This document shows positions 44,901-55,986 of a DNA stretch of 64,000 bases, piece after piece. The stretch is from positions 10,580,451 to 10,644,450 of the forward strand of contig OX637395.1 of assembly GCA_951799425.1 (NCBI GenBank), written 5' to 3'. Made by a program: the position numbers and the translations under genes. The notes under the pieces are model-generated. The model saw only the letters and a program-made list of their open reading frames with translations, was not told the origin of the DNA and did no database searches. Each line of letters starts with the position of its first letter. The stretch's first letter is position 1. The DNA comes from Ilex aquifolium. Lineage: Eukaryota > Streptophyta > Magnoliopsida > Aquifoliales > Aquifoliaceae.

Positions 44901-46838
44901 ATCCATAGTCATGTTCCCAAATGCTAGCTTCATAAGACCGTTCCTGCAGTTAATCACATCATCAGATGTGGCAAGAAAAGGTCTACCAAGTATTACAGGG
45001 ATTTGGGAACTAAGATTTGCAACCGGGTGAGTGTCAAGCACAATAAAATCAACAGGAAAATAAAATTTATCAACTTGCACTAAGACATCCTCAACTATTC
45101 CCCTTGGTGTTCGGAAACTACGGTCCGCCAATTGAAGTGTGATTGAAGTAGGCTTCAATTCTTCGAGCTGAAGTTGTTGGTACACCGAGTATGGAAGGAG
45201 GTTCACACTAGCCCCTAAATCAAGGAGGGCTTGCTCCACCCGGTAATTTCCTATGGTTATGGCAATGGTGGGACAACCGGGGTCTTTAAAATTTGGGGGA
45301 GTGTTTGTCCTCAAAATCGAGCTCACTTGCTCGGTAAGGAATGCTTTCTTGTAGACATTCAACCTCCTCTTTACCGTGCATAAGTCCTTCAAGATCTTTG
45401 CACATGATGGAATTTGCTTTATGGCATCAAGGAGTGGGATGTTGATCTTCACCTGCTTAAACATTTCAAGTATATCAGCATAATTTGCCACCTTGACAGG
45501 TGGCTTCAAACGATTAGGAACAGGAGCAGGAATAGGAGAAACAAGCACACTTTTATCAATCAATTTTTCTTCCTCAACCACCTCACTTTCTTTCTTTTCA
45601 CTCACCTCACCCTCGTCGGTGTCACCATTGGTCTCTTTTTCATTTGACAATGTGACCTTGGGTGAGGCCTTTGGCACAATGGTCTTATTAATTTCCTTGC
45701 CACTTCGAAGGGTGGTGACTGCTTTGAGTTGCTTACAACTCTCTCTTAAGGGCTCCGATGACTCAACAACATGTTGACCTCTAGGGTTCTCTTGGGGTTG
45801 AGCGGGAAATTTTCCCTTTTCTTGTTGTGATGCCTCCATGGAGCTTGTCAACTTCGTGAGTTGGGTCCTAATGTCATTAAGAGCTGTGGCATTTTGGTTA
45901 TTGATGACGGTTTGACTTTGAATGAAAGCATGAACCACATCCTCCAAATTCCTCTTATGGGGAGGTTGGTAGGTGGAAGAATTGGATGGTCCTTGTTGGG
46001 AGAAGCTTTGGGGAGGTGGACTTGGTGAAAAATTCTGTGGTGGTGGGTTTGACGAGTACCCTTGCGGATTGGAATGGGGGTATTGGGAGCTAGATGCTTG
46101 CCCTTGGCCTTGATATTGATTTTGCTTAGGAGGTGCGGGAGGTGTGTATGCATTAGACCTATGAGGAGTGGGGTTCTCATTTCTCCAACTAAAATTAGGG
46201 TGATTGCTCCACCCCGGATTATAAGTATTTGGATATGGAGAGAATGATTGCCTTGGTTGGTTAAAGGCATTGACTTGCTCGTGATACACTTCCTTAAGTG
46301 CCGGAATGTTATGGCACTCCGATATGGAATGCTCCACACTCTCACAAATTGACCAAAACTCCTCTATCTTTGAAACATTTGACACCTCGTGCCTCCTATT
46401 GACTTCAAGACTTTCAACCTTCCTAGACAATTTGGCAATTTTGGAAAGCAAGTCTCCCCGGTCTCTAAAGTCATACATCCCTCCCCCTTGTGATTGACTA
46501 CTACCCGGAGATGTCCTAGGTATATCGTTGGGATCCCTAATGTCCCAAGATTGTGTATTCTGGGCCAATGTACTAAAGTAGTCAAGGGTCTCATCGGGGT
46601 CTTTGTTTAAAAATTCGTCATTGCACATCATGTCAATGAATTGTCTATGGCTCGGTGTGATTCCTTCATAGAAGAAACTTATCAATTGCCACGATTCAAA
46701 GCCATGATGTGGTATGGATTGAATCAATTCCTTGTAGCTATCCCAACAATGATAGAATTGCTCATTTGTCTTTTCCGAAAAGTTTTGAATTTCCTTTTTT
46801 AAAGCGGTGGTTCTATGAACCAGAAAAAATTTATTCAA
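41964..46838 (-). pseudogene. Athila-like gag C-terminus, protease, RT, RNase H and integrase
   Basis: One open frame of 1624 codons. Residues 1-130 are the capsid part; 161-176 an altered zinc knuckle ([14 protein letters not shown], Trp162 where Cys is expected); 185-300 Pro/Gln/Asn-rich. Protease [12 protein letters not shown] is near 538-549. Reverse transcriptase has D917 (FLDGYSG) and D981-D982 (FMDDFSVFG). RNase H has D1124 (MCDASDYA). Integrase has an HHCC module (about 1332-1372) and DDE at D1402 (GIDFMG), D1461 (ISDGGSHF) and E1497 (GQAELANRE). It would copy and insert the element. The gag start is cut off by a frameshift near 46840 and the C-terminus by the stop at 41964. So long an open frame suggests modest age, but it is not functional as one polyprotein. 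Confidence 0.93.
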
Positions 46839-47388
46839 AAAACTCTGAAAGCATTAGAGCCCAAGAGGTAATGGATCGAGGTCGCAAGGAATACAACCAT
46901 GTTTTGGCTTTGTCCTTGAGGGAAAAGGGAAACAATTTTAATCGAGCTATGTCTTCCATATCATAGTTAACATTGAATGTTGCAACTATATCCTCAAATT
47001 CCTTTATGTGCAAATAAGGGTTTTCCTTTTAAAATTCGTGGAATGTAGGAAGTAGTTGCATCATCCCTGGCTTAACTTGGAAGAGCTGAGCTTGGACCAG
47101 TAAGAGGATGCATGAAGGTGTGGCACCATAAGTTGGTTGAAGAAATTCCCTCATTGACCTCGCCGGAGGATCAATTTGGATATTGTTCCCTTCATTTTTA
47201 GGAGGGGAGAATTGCATTCGTGGATGGGGCATTCTAGGTTCTTGCACTCCCCCACCCTTTTGCACATTGGGGTTGGCATCCACATTCTCAAAATTATCAA
47301 TCGCATTCTCGGGTGGGTCTTGGTCAATGTTCATGTCGGGGGCCAAAGGTTGTCTAACTAGTCGGTTTAGTTCGTCCTATCCCCACAT
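46831..47388 (-). pseudogene. N-terminal gag of the Athila-like element
   Basis: An ATG at 47388 (minus) starts M-W-G and then a TAG at 47377-47379. The frame continues through an acidic N-terminus (APDMNIDQDPPENAIDNFEN), meets a TAA at 47029-47031, then goes on as KENPYLHIKEFEDIVATFNV and the KDKAKTWLYSL region typical of Ty3 gag. A single-base change in a T run near 46838-46846 shifts it from the long downstream frame. Two nonsense codons and one frameshift in all. Confidence 0.85.
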
Positions 47389-47524
47389 GTAACAAAAATA
47401 TCTACAATTGAAAATGCAAACAAACAAAAGTATATACAAGGATCAACGTACCTCAGCCCATGATGAACATCACGGGACTTACCTCCATTGTTCGAAAATC
47501 ACCTTCTTGATTCAACGCTTGCCT

Positions 47525-47542
47525 TCCCCGACAACGGCGCCA
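47525..47542 (-). other. Primer-binding site, Asp tRNA type (minus strand)
   Basis: Minus strand TGGCGCCGTTGTCGGGGA, one base different from the site of element N, four A-T pairs from the LTR end at 47547. It sets element orientation and LTR edge. Confidence 0.9.
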
Positions 47543-47546
47543 AAAA

Positions 47547-48742
47547 TGCTTGGTGGTTTCCCTTGTGGTATATCCTAACCTCCTAGCATCATCCCTCAAT
47601 GCGTATAGTCTATGTGTGGAGGGGAGTGTCACTTTCCCTTGGAATGATGTCAAAAGAAAGGGCAACGGAATGGTGGAATGAATGAAATGTGTGTGTGTGT
47701 GTGTGTGTGTGTGTGAACAAAAATGCTTCCCAAGCGCAAGAAGAATTTTGTGTGTCATGTTTTACTTGGAACCATATTCCAAGGTCGTCTCATCGGGGAA
47801 GGAGGTGAATCGTGTATAAGGTAATTTTTTGTGAAAGAAAAGTGTAAAATCTTTTGTTGTTTGAAGTTGGTTTGTGATTTGTGTTGTGATGAAATTGAAA
47901 TGGGAAACAAGTGTTGGCTAATCAAAAAGTTTCACTCCAATGGGAATGGCAATTCGACTCGAACCCTTCCTCCAATTGTGCATAGATGAACGATTGATTC
48001 GTGGGAAGCGAGTGACGAGATGAAAGTGAGGATCCAAGCATAACCCGTGACAAGTCTGCGGGATATCAAAGACTCACACCATGTCCTCTCTCAACCCAGT
48101 TAAATCGAACCATCGTACACCGAGGGGAGGAAAGCATATGAGTTGAAATGACATACCCAAGAGGAGGTCTCCCTTGGATTAGCCAACTTAAAGATTTAGC
48201 TACTCATGCTTCAGGTAAAGACAACAATGTAATGAAAATACATTATGAAGAAATGAAGATTGAAGCTAAGCATAAACGAAATGCATCAATATAACTTCCG
48301 GATAATTTATACATGTTCATCACCTCTTGCTAAAGAGTGAATAAGAAACTACTCACTCTTCATTGCTTTGGTAAAGCTAGAAAAGTAAGTGATACTCATC
48401 CCTCCAAGTAGAGGAATTACAAGGTAAAAACATATTACACAAGGAGCCGATCTTCGACAAAGAATGAGTGAATCACGTTCCACCCTTCACGGCTTTAGTA
48501 AAAATCTGGAAAAGGGGAAGAGTTTCACGCCTCTAAGGGAAAAATGAAGCTCAACAATGGAAGTAAAAGAAAGTCATGATACAATAAAAGAAAGCAATAA
48601 TACAAGAAAATAAAAAAAACAATAACTACTTGGAGGGTCTTCCACAACCAAGATGATCCCTTTACAAGGCCCAAGGGGTGGTATTTATAGGCTACCAAAA
48701 GATGCCATTTACATGCCCCAAGAAGATGCCTTTTACAAGCCC
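47547..48742 (-). repeat. Athila-like 5' LTR, truncated
   Basis: Matches 30495-31678 and then stops at about 48742, where family X sequence resumes within a shared AAGCYCAAC-like junction. About 270 bp of U3 are missing. A (TG)14 run at 47688-47715 differs in length from the 3' LTR. Confidence 0.88.
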
Positions 48743-48744
48743 AA

Positions 48745-50964
48745 CTGATAAACTTACTATGCACAGTTATGGTACGACTTAGTCGTAGACTTCTCACATC
48801 TCACACATATACATCAAGCTTAATACAATTTACATGCCTCAGAAACTCTATTCCACTCTTAGAATGAGAACCCTAAAAATTAGCAATTCAAACTTTCACG
48901 AATATCTCCGTCACCTGCTAATCTGAAAAAGGGAAAATAATGTAGGGTGAGCATCAACAGCTTAGTAGAGTAACTCAATTTCCAAGTAAATAAGTTTCAA
49001 AATAGCATAGTTTATCATGATTGGGCAAAAGCGAAACGAGCATTTGATACGTATATAAGAGAAACAACGTCATTTCACGTAAAACAGTAGCATTTAAACA
49101 AAACAGTACAGTAAAAGAGAGTTTAGGATCATCAAGTACAGTGCCACACCGATGAGCAATAATCCTAATGAACCACTCAGGGTCAATATGAACATATGAT
49201 CCAATAATTTAGGTGACTTGCACCCAAAGGAAGATACGCTTCAAAGTCAATATGATCCAATTCGGTACCCAAGTCCAAAGACCAACAGGGCTGCGCAAGC
49301 ATTAACAAACTCAATGAGAAACCCTCTACGACCTCAACCTGGAACGTAAACCCTCTGCCACTTAAACTTGTGTTCACTAACATTTCATTTAAAAGGATTT
49401 CAGAGTTCAAATTAGTGCAAGTAATACAATCAATATGTTCATATCAAATATTAGTGCGAATTGGACTCAGAAACCCTAATCTTGGTCCGGATCCAAGTCA
49501 ATATTTAAAACACCCAATCATATATTTCAAAACAAGATAAAAAATCATAAATAACATATGAAATAATTTATAAATAAGTTTGAAAATCATCGCCTGTTCT
49601 AGAATTGAGAAACCCTACTCGTTTCGGTATTTGGATCTAAAATAGCAACAAATTAAAAAGTATTATTTTTCGATGATATTCAAATCACATAATCCATTTA
49701 ACTAATTATAAATGAATATAAATTTTTTTTTAGCAAAAATCACCCACACTCATTTTGATCTGACCGTCAGATGGACTTGAAAATTTACCAGGACCTTCGC
49801 AGGGACGTTACAAATATTTTGGCCCCAACTAGAGCCCCAGTGAACGTTGGATGCTCCCTCATGCGGCGACAAGCTGCACTGATGTACCCCCCCCCCCCCC
49901 TCTTTCATCTTCTTCCTTTGTCTCCTTGACCAAAACCTTAGGTTCCCCACTTTCAGCTTCAACTACCCCACTTCTCTCATCTATTTCTCCCTCTCCAATG
50001 CATTAATCATCCCAATTTTTGAACCTACACACTCATCACACATCACTCTATCAAATACCAAGTCAAAGTTAACCAAAAAGAAGATTTCTAGTTTATGGCC
50101 AGACCTGCAAGTCGCGTTTTAACTCCCTTAACAACCTATAAATCTATTTTTAAGGTCACCAATGACTTCCTAGGGTCTGTTTTAGCTAGGAAGACCCCTC
50201 ATTCGAAGCTCAAACATCCCAACCGTGGAGATCGAAAACCTCCATAGTCGAAATTTCATCTCCACCTCCACACTACCACAGGCCATGACCTGCCACCAAA
50301 CTACAACAAAACAAGTCCTGGAATCCCCAGAAACACAACCACATATATTAATTAAGCTAAAATGAAAAGAATACATGAACCTGTTTCATGAAAACTCAAA
50401 ACCCGAAACTTTACATTTCTCTCTTCTCTCTCTCTCCTCTAACCATTTCTGTTCATTCCAAGCAACAGGTGAAGGCTCAAGACTATGCTCAAACATTCTG
50501 GAGGCTTGTAGAAGGCTGGGGAAGGCCCTACTGTTGCCAAGCAGCCGCTTGGGTATGGTTGCCATGCAAGGGCAGTTCGGTAATTTTTCAAAAATCTGAA
50601 AATTAATTTTAATAAATATTTTTATTTTTTTATAATTACATAAATATTAAATCAACCACTAGAAATTGTTTTCCTAATTTTAAAATTGAAATTGAAATCC
50701 AATTTGATCTCCGAATTCTTCATTTTGCACCCCTGATTCCCAGATTCAAGTTTGACCTAACATATCGGATCTGCACTTCGGCTTCCTCTCACCTCAAAAA
50801 ATCCATTTCCTACACTATTTAAACATATCAATTAACGTTAAAACACCCCCACACACCTTCTAACAATTCCCTAACCACAGCTCGACTCTCTGATATCCGA
50901 ACCCCAAATAACACACATCCAGATTCTGATTTGATTTCTAATTCCCGAATACCACGTCGTTACA
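48745..50964 (-). repeat. Family X LTR (copy B), main part
   Basis: Parallels 925-3199 of copy A at about 95% by eye, with small deletions (for example around 49745) and a poly(C) run at 49888-49901. It ends at 50964 before ACAAC, like copy A. Confidence 0.8.
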
Positions 50965-51193
50965 ACAACATGCCTAAAAATAGATAATTGTACCTAGTTT
51001 TTGAGTTCTTACATGACATGGGTCTCTTCTTTTTTGTGTGATTTAGACCGAATTCTTTATATGCATGTGATCCTTATTTCCTAATTGGCATGGCTATAAA
51101 ATTTGATGGCTTAAAGAGGTGTGGTTTGGTATTGTGGACCCAAATTTTCCAGCCAAATTTCATCACATCAAATCTGTTTTTACTAAATACATA

Positions 51194-52305
51194 CATTACA
51201 AGAATTTCAGGAAAACCCGGTGTTTGGAAAATGCCAGTAAAACCCAAAAAAAGGTCGAAAAATCCTATTGTCGGCATTTATTTCATACGTCATCTAAAAT
51301 GGCGTCTGGAAAGCTCCCATCGTTTAGCTAGCAATGTAAAATATCAAATGGTGTTTCCTCCGGCGGAAGACAAACACCAAACTTATGGCCAGACTCCGAT
51401 GACCGGAAATACAAATGCCAGTGTTTAAATAAACGCCATGAGTTTTTTCTTTTTTGTGTGTTCTATTGTGTTTCTATTTATAGGAATAAGATATTTGAAT
51501 AATTCGGAGTGATTGTATATTGATTTACAATATAAAATATGTGGATATTTTCTCTCATAACACTAGAGAGTAATTATAGCTAAAGAGAGATTTTCTCTGT
51601 TCAAACAAGCTAAGGCATAGATTTTAGGAGAGAATTTACGGCTAATAGAGAGAAGAAAATTCTAGACCAAAGTCAATTAAACACATATCTTAAACATGTG
51701 GGAGAGTTTTTACACAAGAGAATCAATGATATATCTCTGTGATCTCAACACTTTGCAATAATACAACTGATTGAATCCAATAGTTTGGCTCAATTTGAAC
51801 AGACAACAATAATCAATTCATACAAATGTCCCAAGCATAACTTAAATCAGATTTGCTGGTAGTTTTCTCACGAAAATCACATTTGCGGTGAATAACGAGG
51901 AACAATGCCGCGTCGATGTGAACAACAAGAAACAAGAGGATAGATATGTATCGAACTTCTTTCTGTAATTCATTGCGTAACATAATGTTCATATTTTGAA
52001 CCTCGAAGCACACGACGCCTTTGAAGCTAACGTCACGAACGAATCATAGATTTTCAGATCTTTGCAAGGCGAAGCTTGGAGAAAGGGCTGAGATACCTAT
52101 GCTCAATAGACCACCGGAAACACCTATTTTCCAGCTAGATACCACCTCCTGTGCGACGAAACATTGTCATTCTCGGTGGAATAGACGGTGTTGCAAGCTG
52201 TGTCAGTGCTCTCTCTCGGTTGTCTCTTGAAATCTGAAGATATCACTGTTTTCTCACTCAATAACTTTATTTTTATATTAGTTTGATAAATGCGTGGCTA
52301 GGCAG
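51194..52305. mobile_element. CACTA element remnant (copy B)
   Basis: Starts CATTACAAGAA, a mutated CACTA end, and parallels 3434-4560. The right third, including the right terminal repeat, is replaced by about 100 bp of unrelated sequence (52306-52412). It cannot be mobilised in this state. Confidence 0.75.
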
Positions 52306-52962
52306 AGGTAAACTTGAAAGTCATGAGCGCGCCAGAGCCCAAAGTGCCATTTTGTGGGAAGAAAATAAAGTGGAATACTTCAAGCGTTCATGACAAACAC
52401 CGGTGGTTTCAATGCTTATAGATGATGAGTCTGGCTATCCCATCAACCAAGACCGATGTTTGTGATGGATGGATGCATGGGTTGTGGAGAGTTGCAATTG
52501 GTAATTTATGGACTCATGTCTATGTTATTTAATTATGTTATATTTATTGTTTTAAAGATATTTTTTCGAGAAGTATCTCAAGGCAACATCTTCATTTATT
52601 TATTTTGCTATGCAGATGATTTGTATTGGGGTTTATTGTGATACAATTATTTGGGATGTAAGTAATTTTTGGGGAAGCCTTGTAAGGGGATGTGTTTCAC
52701 TATTGCCAATGTTTCTTTTGATTTTGTTTTAGCATGAAGTGCATAAAATAGCAATCAAGAGCCTGTGCACAACTTGTTTTGATGCTTACTTTGTGGATGA
52801 CGAATGGATTAGTTTCCTTAATCGTATAATTTATTAGATTTTAATATTACAACTTCAATTTTTGGGGATGAATACTTGCTTAGTGAAAATTTTGATAATC
52901 TAATTAATTAAGTTATATGTGTCTAATGTCCATCCCTACCTATTGAACGAAGTGAAAATGGC
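52306..52962. other. Deletion junction and retroelement interior, no gene
   Basis: 52306-52412 is unique in the window and sits where copy A has 4560-5325. From 52413 to 52962 it repeats 5326-5871. No coding content. Confidence 0.5.
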
Positions 52963-53060
52963 TTCAAAGAACGTATTTGCTTACTTAACAAAATGAGAAA
53001 AGCTAGATGGAAAAAACAATCGCATGTGGCACAAGCTGGGAAGCATGGGCCCATGCTGCC
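52963..53060 (+). pseudogene. Copia-type gag stub (copy B)
   Basis: Begins at ATGGCTTCAAAG like 5872 and keeps the same early stop. After about 80 bp it jumps to the gag 3' end (GCTGGGAAGC), losing about 0.53 kb relative to copy A with CAAG at both break points. Confidence 0.7.
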
Positions 53061-53082
53061 CAATTATAAAAGACAAGGGAAG

Positions 53083-54090
53083 TGTCACGCCCTGACCCTC
53101 ATGGGCACCTTAATTGATCGCTCTAATACAAACTTGTAATATCACATAATAACTCTGGTACCAACTTGTAATGCCCCGGATCTCTCGAGCACGCCACTTA
53201 TAATGTCCAGCATCTCACAAGCATGTTATTGATGTTCCAAGTGCAAACATGTCACTTTCCAATTGGTGACTATTGCATTAGTCAAAAGTTGTAAACTTAG
53301 GGATTATAACCCATAAATATTTGGAAGCAAAATTTTAACAAATCAACCTATCGTGGAGGGTTTTATAAAATCTTACATCATAACTGTATAAATAGTGTAG
53401 TGTTTAGCGAATCTAAACAAAGTACATATGCTCAGCTCGGACCCACTTCGTAACCGGTGCTTTCCACATCCTGCACCACTCCACTGGAAAATAGAATAAA
53501 TTTTGTCGGATGAGCGACCATATGGTTTGAAAATAGCATAGTTTTTCAAAGTGATTAGGATTTAAGCATACTGTCAGAGATAGATAGGGTATAACAAAAC
53601 ATTTTAGTATCAAAACAGATGTATAACCACACAGGTATTCATAGTTCATAAATATCTCAAAGGAACTAATACCGAAAATCAAATAGTACCGACTAGGTAC
53701 TCATAGTTGTGTCACACGAGGAGACCAATACCTATGCAACAACACAAGGGTCAATCAAATTAACCTTTTAGTGGGATTTCACCACAAGGAAAATATGATC
53801 CCTCCATCAGTCAGTATCCAAGCCTGAAAGCCACTAGGCCACCAAAACTAATGAGACTCAGTCAACCCTCTACGATTTGAACAACTGGTTCATGCGACCT
53901 TTGTCGCTCAATCTTGTGTGCACTATACTTTTTGCAAGAGATCTGGATAATCAGTTTCACAAAACACAACTTGAAAGCTCAACATTTACACAATTCATCA
54001 ATTCACCGCTTTGGAGAGCAACCACGGATTTGAATTCAACAAACAGTATTCACACCAAGTAACATTAGTCAAGAACATTGATAAATCACA
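53083..54090 (+). repeat. LTR-like terminal block Y (copy B)
   Basis: Twin of 6532-7539, starting TGTCACGCCC and ending AAATCACA. Sequence after 54090 is unrelated to that after 7539. Confidence 0.55.
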
Positions 54091-54640
54091 TTATAAAATA
54101 ACATTGAATCTGTATTTGACCTTAAAAATCCATGCACATCGCAGAACTAGATAACTTGCCTCAGTCTTGACTTAGATGCTAGAACAGTTGTCAAAAATCA
54201 AACAATTAAACTTTTGAGTGGTGACTCAAAAATAAGTTCTACAGACCTATTTAAACATATAAATAATTTTAGTTTAGTAAAAAAATGCATTGATTGCAGA
54301 AATCGGATCTGGTAAAGGCTAAAATGGACATTATCGGTGCAATGATGTCGAATTTGGCCAAGTCATATATTGATGGGAAGCCCTTGAAAATAGGATTTTG
54401 GAGGTCCAAACCAAACCCCGAGCCCATGCCTTACACACCCTCATATATGGGGTGGCTGGTGGTGCACCTCCTTCCTCTTTTGTTTTCCAGCTTGGTCCTC
54501 TTTTCTTGTTTCAAGCACTCTGTAAACCCCCCACATTCTTATCTTTATATAGTAACGTAATAATTTTGAAATGCTAATATATGTAATGATATATGCATGA
54601 ACTATGTAGATGGTAAGAGCAGAAATAAAAATGTTAGGCG
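54091..54640 (+). other. Low-copy DNA between LTR Y and LTR W
   Basis: Not repeated in the window. It contains the possible exon described at 54300. Otherwise AT-rich with no recognised signals. Confidence 0.4.
54300..54560 (+). CDS. Possible terminal exon of an unrecognised host gene
   Basis: A pyrimidine-poor but acceptable acceptor (TTGATTGCAG, ending 54299) is followed by a frame running 86 codons to a stop at 54558-54560. It starts KSDLVKAKMDIIGAMMSNLA and ends in a hydrophobic stretch (VVHLLPLLFSSLVLFSCF) that could be a membrane segment. It lies in low-copy DNA between two retroelements. I do not recognise a family. Chance or a decayed gene piece is quite possible. Confidence 0.22.
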   Translation, partial: KSDLVKAKMDIIGAMMSNLAKSYIDGKPLKIGFWRSKPNPEPMPYTPSYMGWLVVHLLPLLFSSLVLFSCFKHSVNPPHSYLYIVT

Positions 54641-55786
54641 AGGTAATAGGGTATGTAGAAGAAGCTAGGAAGCATTTCGGAGTTAAAACACATTTTAGAT
54701 AGAATTTGGGTAGGAAGAATTTTGACACTGTCTTAGTATTTGGAACATAACTCTTTACCCTGATGTTCGTTTGATCTGAATTTTTTACGGTAGACACTGG
54801 ACTTCGAGGGCTACAAAAGTGTATTTCACGAAAATTTTCCAAATCGATCTCTAAATAGGCCAAAATGTCATTGAAAGTTCAGCAAAAAATGGGAGTCCGT
54901 TCAAACGTGAAGATCCGTTCGAACGACAGTTCGTCCCAGTACTTTTGTGTCTGATAGAACTCTGATGAAGTACTGGGATCAACTAACGTTTGAACGCCAT
55001 TATGACGTTCGAACGCGAGGTTACGATTCTGAATATCAGATTCGCGACGAGTGGACTATTTCTCGTACTATAAATACCCAAGGACACCCCCTCTTAGCCC
55101 CAATCCAACATTTCTAACACTAGAGAGTATTGGAGAGTAAGAAAGAAGGGGAGAAACACAAGATTAATGGGGATTGTCACATTGGGACGGATCAAACCCT
55201 CTAGTTTTTCATACAAAACTACGGAATCAAGGTAGGGATTTCTTCCTAATCTTGTTCATTGAGGCTAGAGTTTGTATCTATGTATGTTTTGATTCTAAAT
55301 CATAGATATATGTTATGAAATCATTGTTTCCTGATGTTCTTGCAAATCTTATCATGTCTTGAGTAAAATTATGGTTTGATAGTCAAAACATCCTTGTTCT
55401 TGACATCAAAACCCTAGTTTTTCAAGAAATGTAGATTTTTACCCTTGATATTCCATTATTCTTGATTTAAAAACTCTAGTGTTTGGTTTGAACGATAAAA
55501 TTATATTTTTTATGATCTCTTGCATATTATCTTGAATTGTTCAGTTGGAAAAATACCTATGGAATTGGGGTTCTTGGTTTATCTACGATTTGGTGAATTG
55601 GTTTCTTATTGTATCTCTTGTGTGGATGTTTTGATGAACATGGGTGACCGTTGATCGGGTATCGTAGAGTGAGTAGATGTGTTTCTTACTCCGAGGGGGT
55701 TTGAAGGTTCCCTACCACTCGTAGTGGGGTTGGTGTCTTGCGATGACCAAACCACTATCCGCTCACGGGGTATCGAGGCTGAGAGT
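54641..55786 (+). repeat. Chromovirus-type LTR W, 5' part
   Basis: Start not fixed. It contains a block weakly like the inverted conserved module (54746-54819), an array of 10-bp palindromes (54898-55015), a TATA box (55069-55076) and a donor-like AAG/GTAGGG at 55231/55232. Element T interrupts it at 55787; it resumes at 63272 and runs off the window. Whether a full element or a solo LTR is unknown. Confidence 0.6.
54898..55076 (+). promoter_or_regulatory. Palindrome array and TATA box of LTR W
   Basis: CGTTCAAACG (54898), CGTTCGAACG (54916), CGTTTGAACG (54987) and CGTTCGAACG (55006) form two pairs spaced 18 and 19 bp. Between them TCCCAGTACT (54934-54943) and AGTACTGGGA (54969-54978) are exact inverted repeats, so the whole is nearly symmetric. 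TATAAATA follows at 55069. Confidence 0.7.
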
Positions 55787-55791
55787 TAGTA

Positions 55792-55926
55792 TGTGACACC
55801 CCAAAACCCGGGTAAATGGGATACTCCTCGTGAGATGTCGAACACATTCAACATAATTGCAAGGTTCTAAAATACATGATTTGTGCAATCTTTTGCACTC
55901 ATCACTATGTGTTCTTTGGTTTCAAA

Positions 55927-55986
<60 letters not shown>

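Larger units (their letters stand above)
30495..48742 (-). mobile_element. Athila-like Ty3 retrotransposon, interrupted and truncated
   Basis: Minus-strand element with LTRs at 47547-48742 (5', truncated) and 30495-31938 (3'), an Asp-tRNA primer site at 47525-47542, gag/pol at 41737-47388, and a non-coding 3' region ending in a purine tract at 31938-31952. Element N is nested at 34414-41167. It inserted in family X copy B. A deletion at its 5' edge removed about 270 bp of LTR and about 65 bp of flank (compare 855-918), so no target duplication can be tested. The Athila assignment rests on the gag and reverse transcriptase style, the primer site and the long non-coding 3' region. Confidence 0.88.

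Noticed and set aside
55929..55984. Long AT run considered as a possible replication origin or matrix site
   Set aside because: A simple (AT)28 microsatellite that also occurs in the other LTR at (AT)22; length variation is ordinary slippage.
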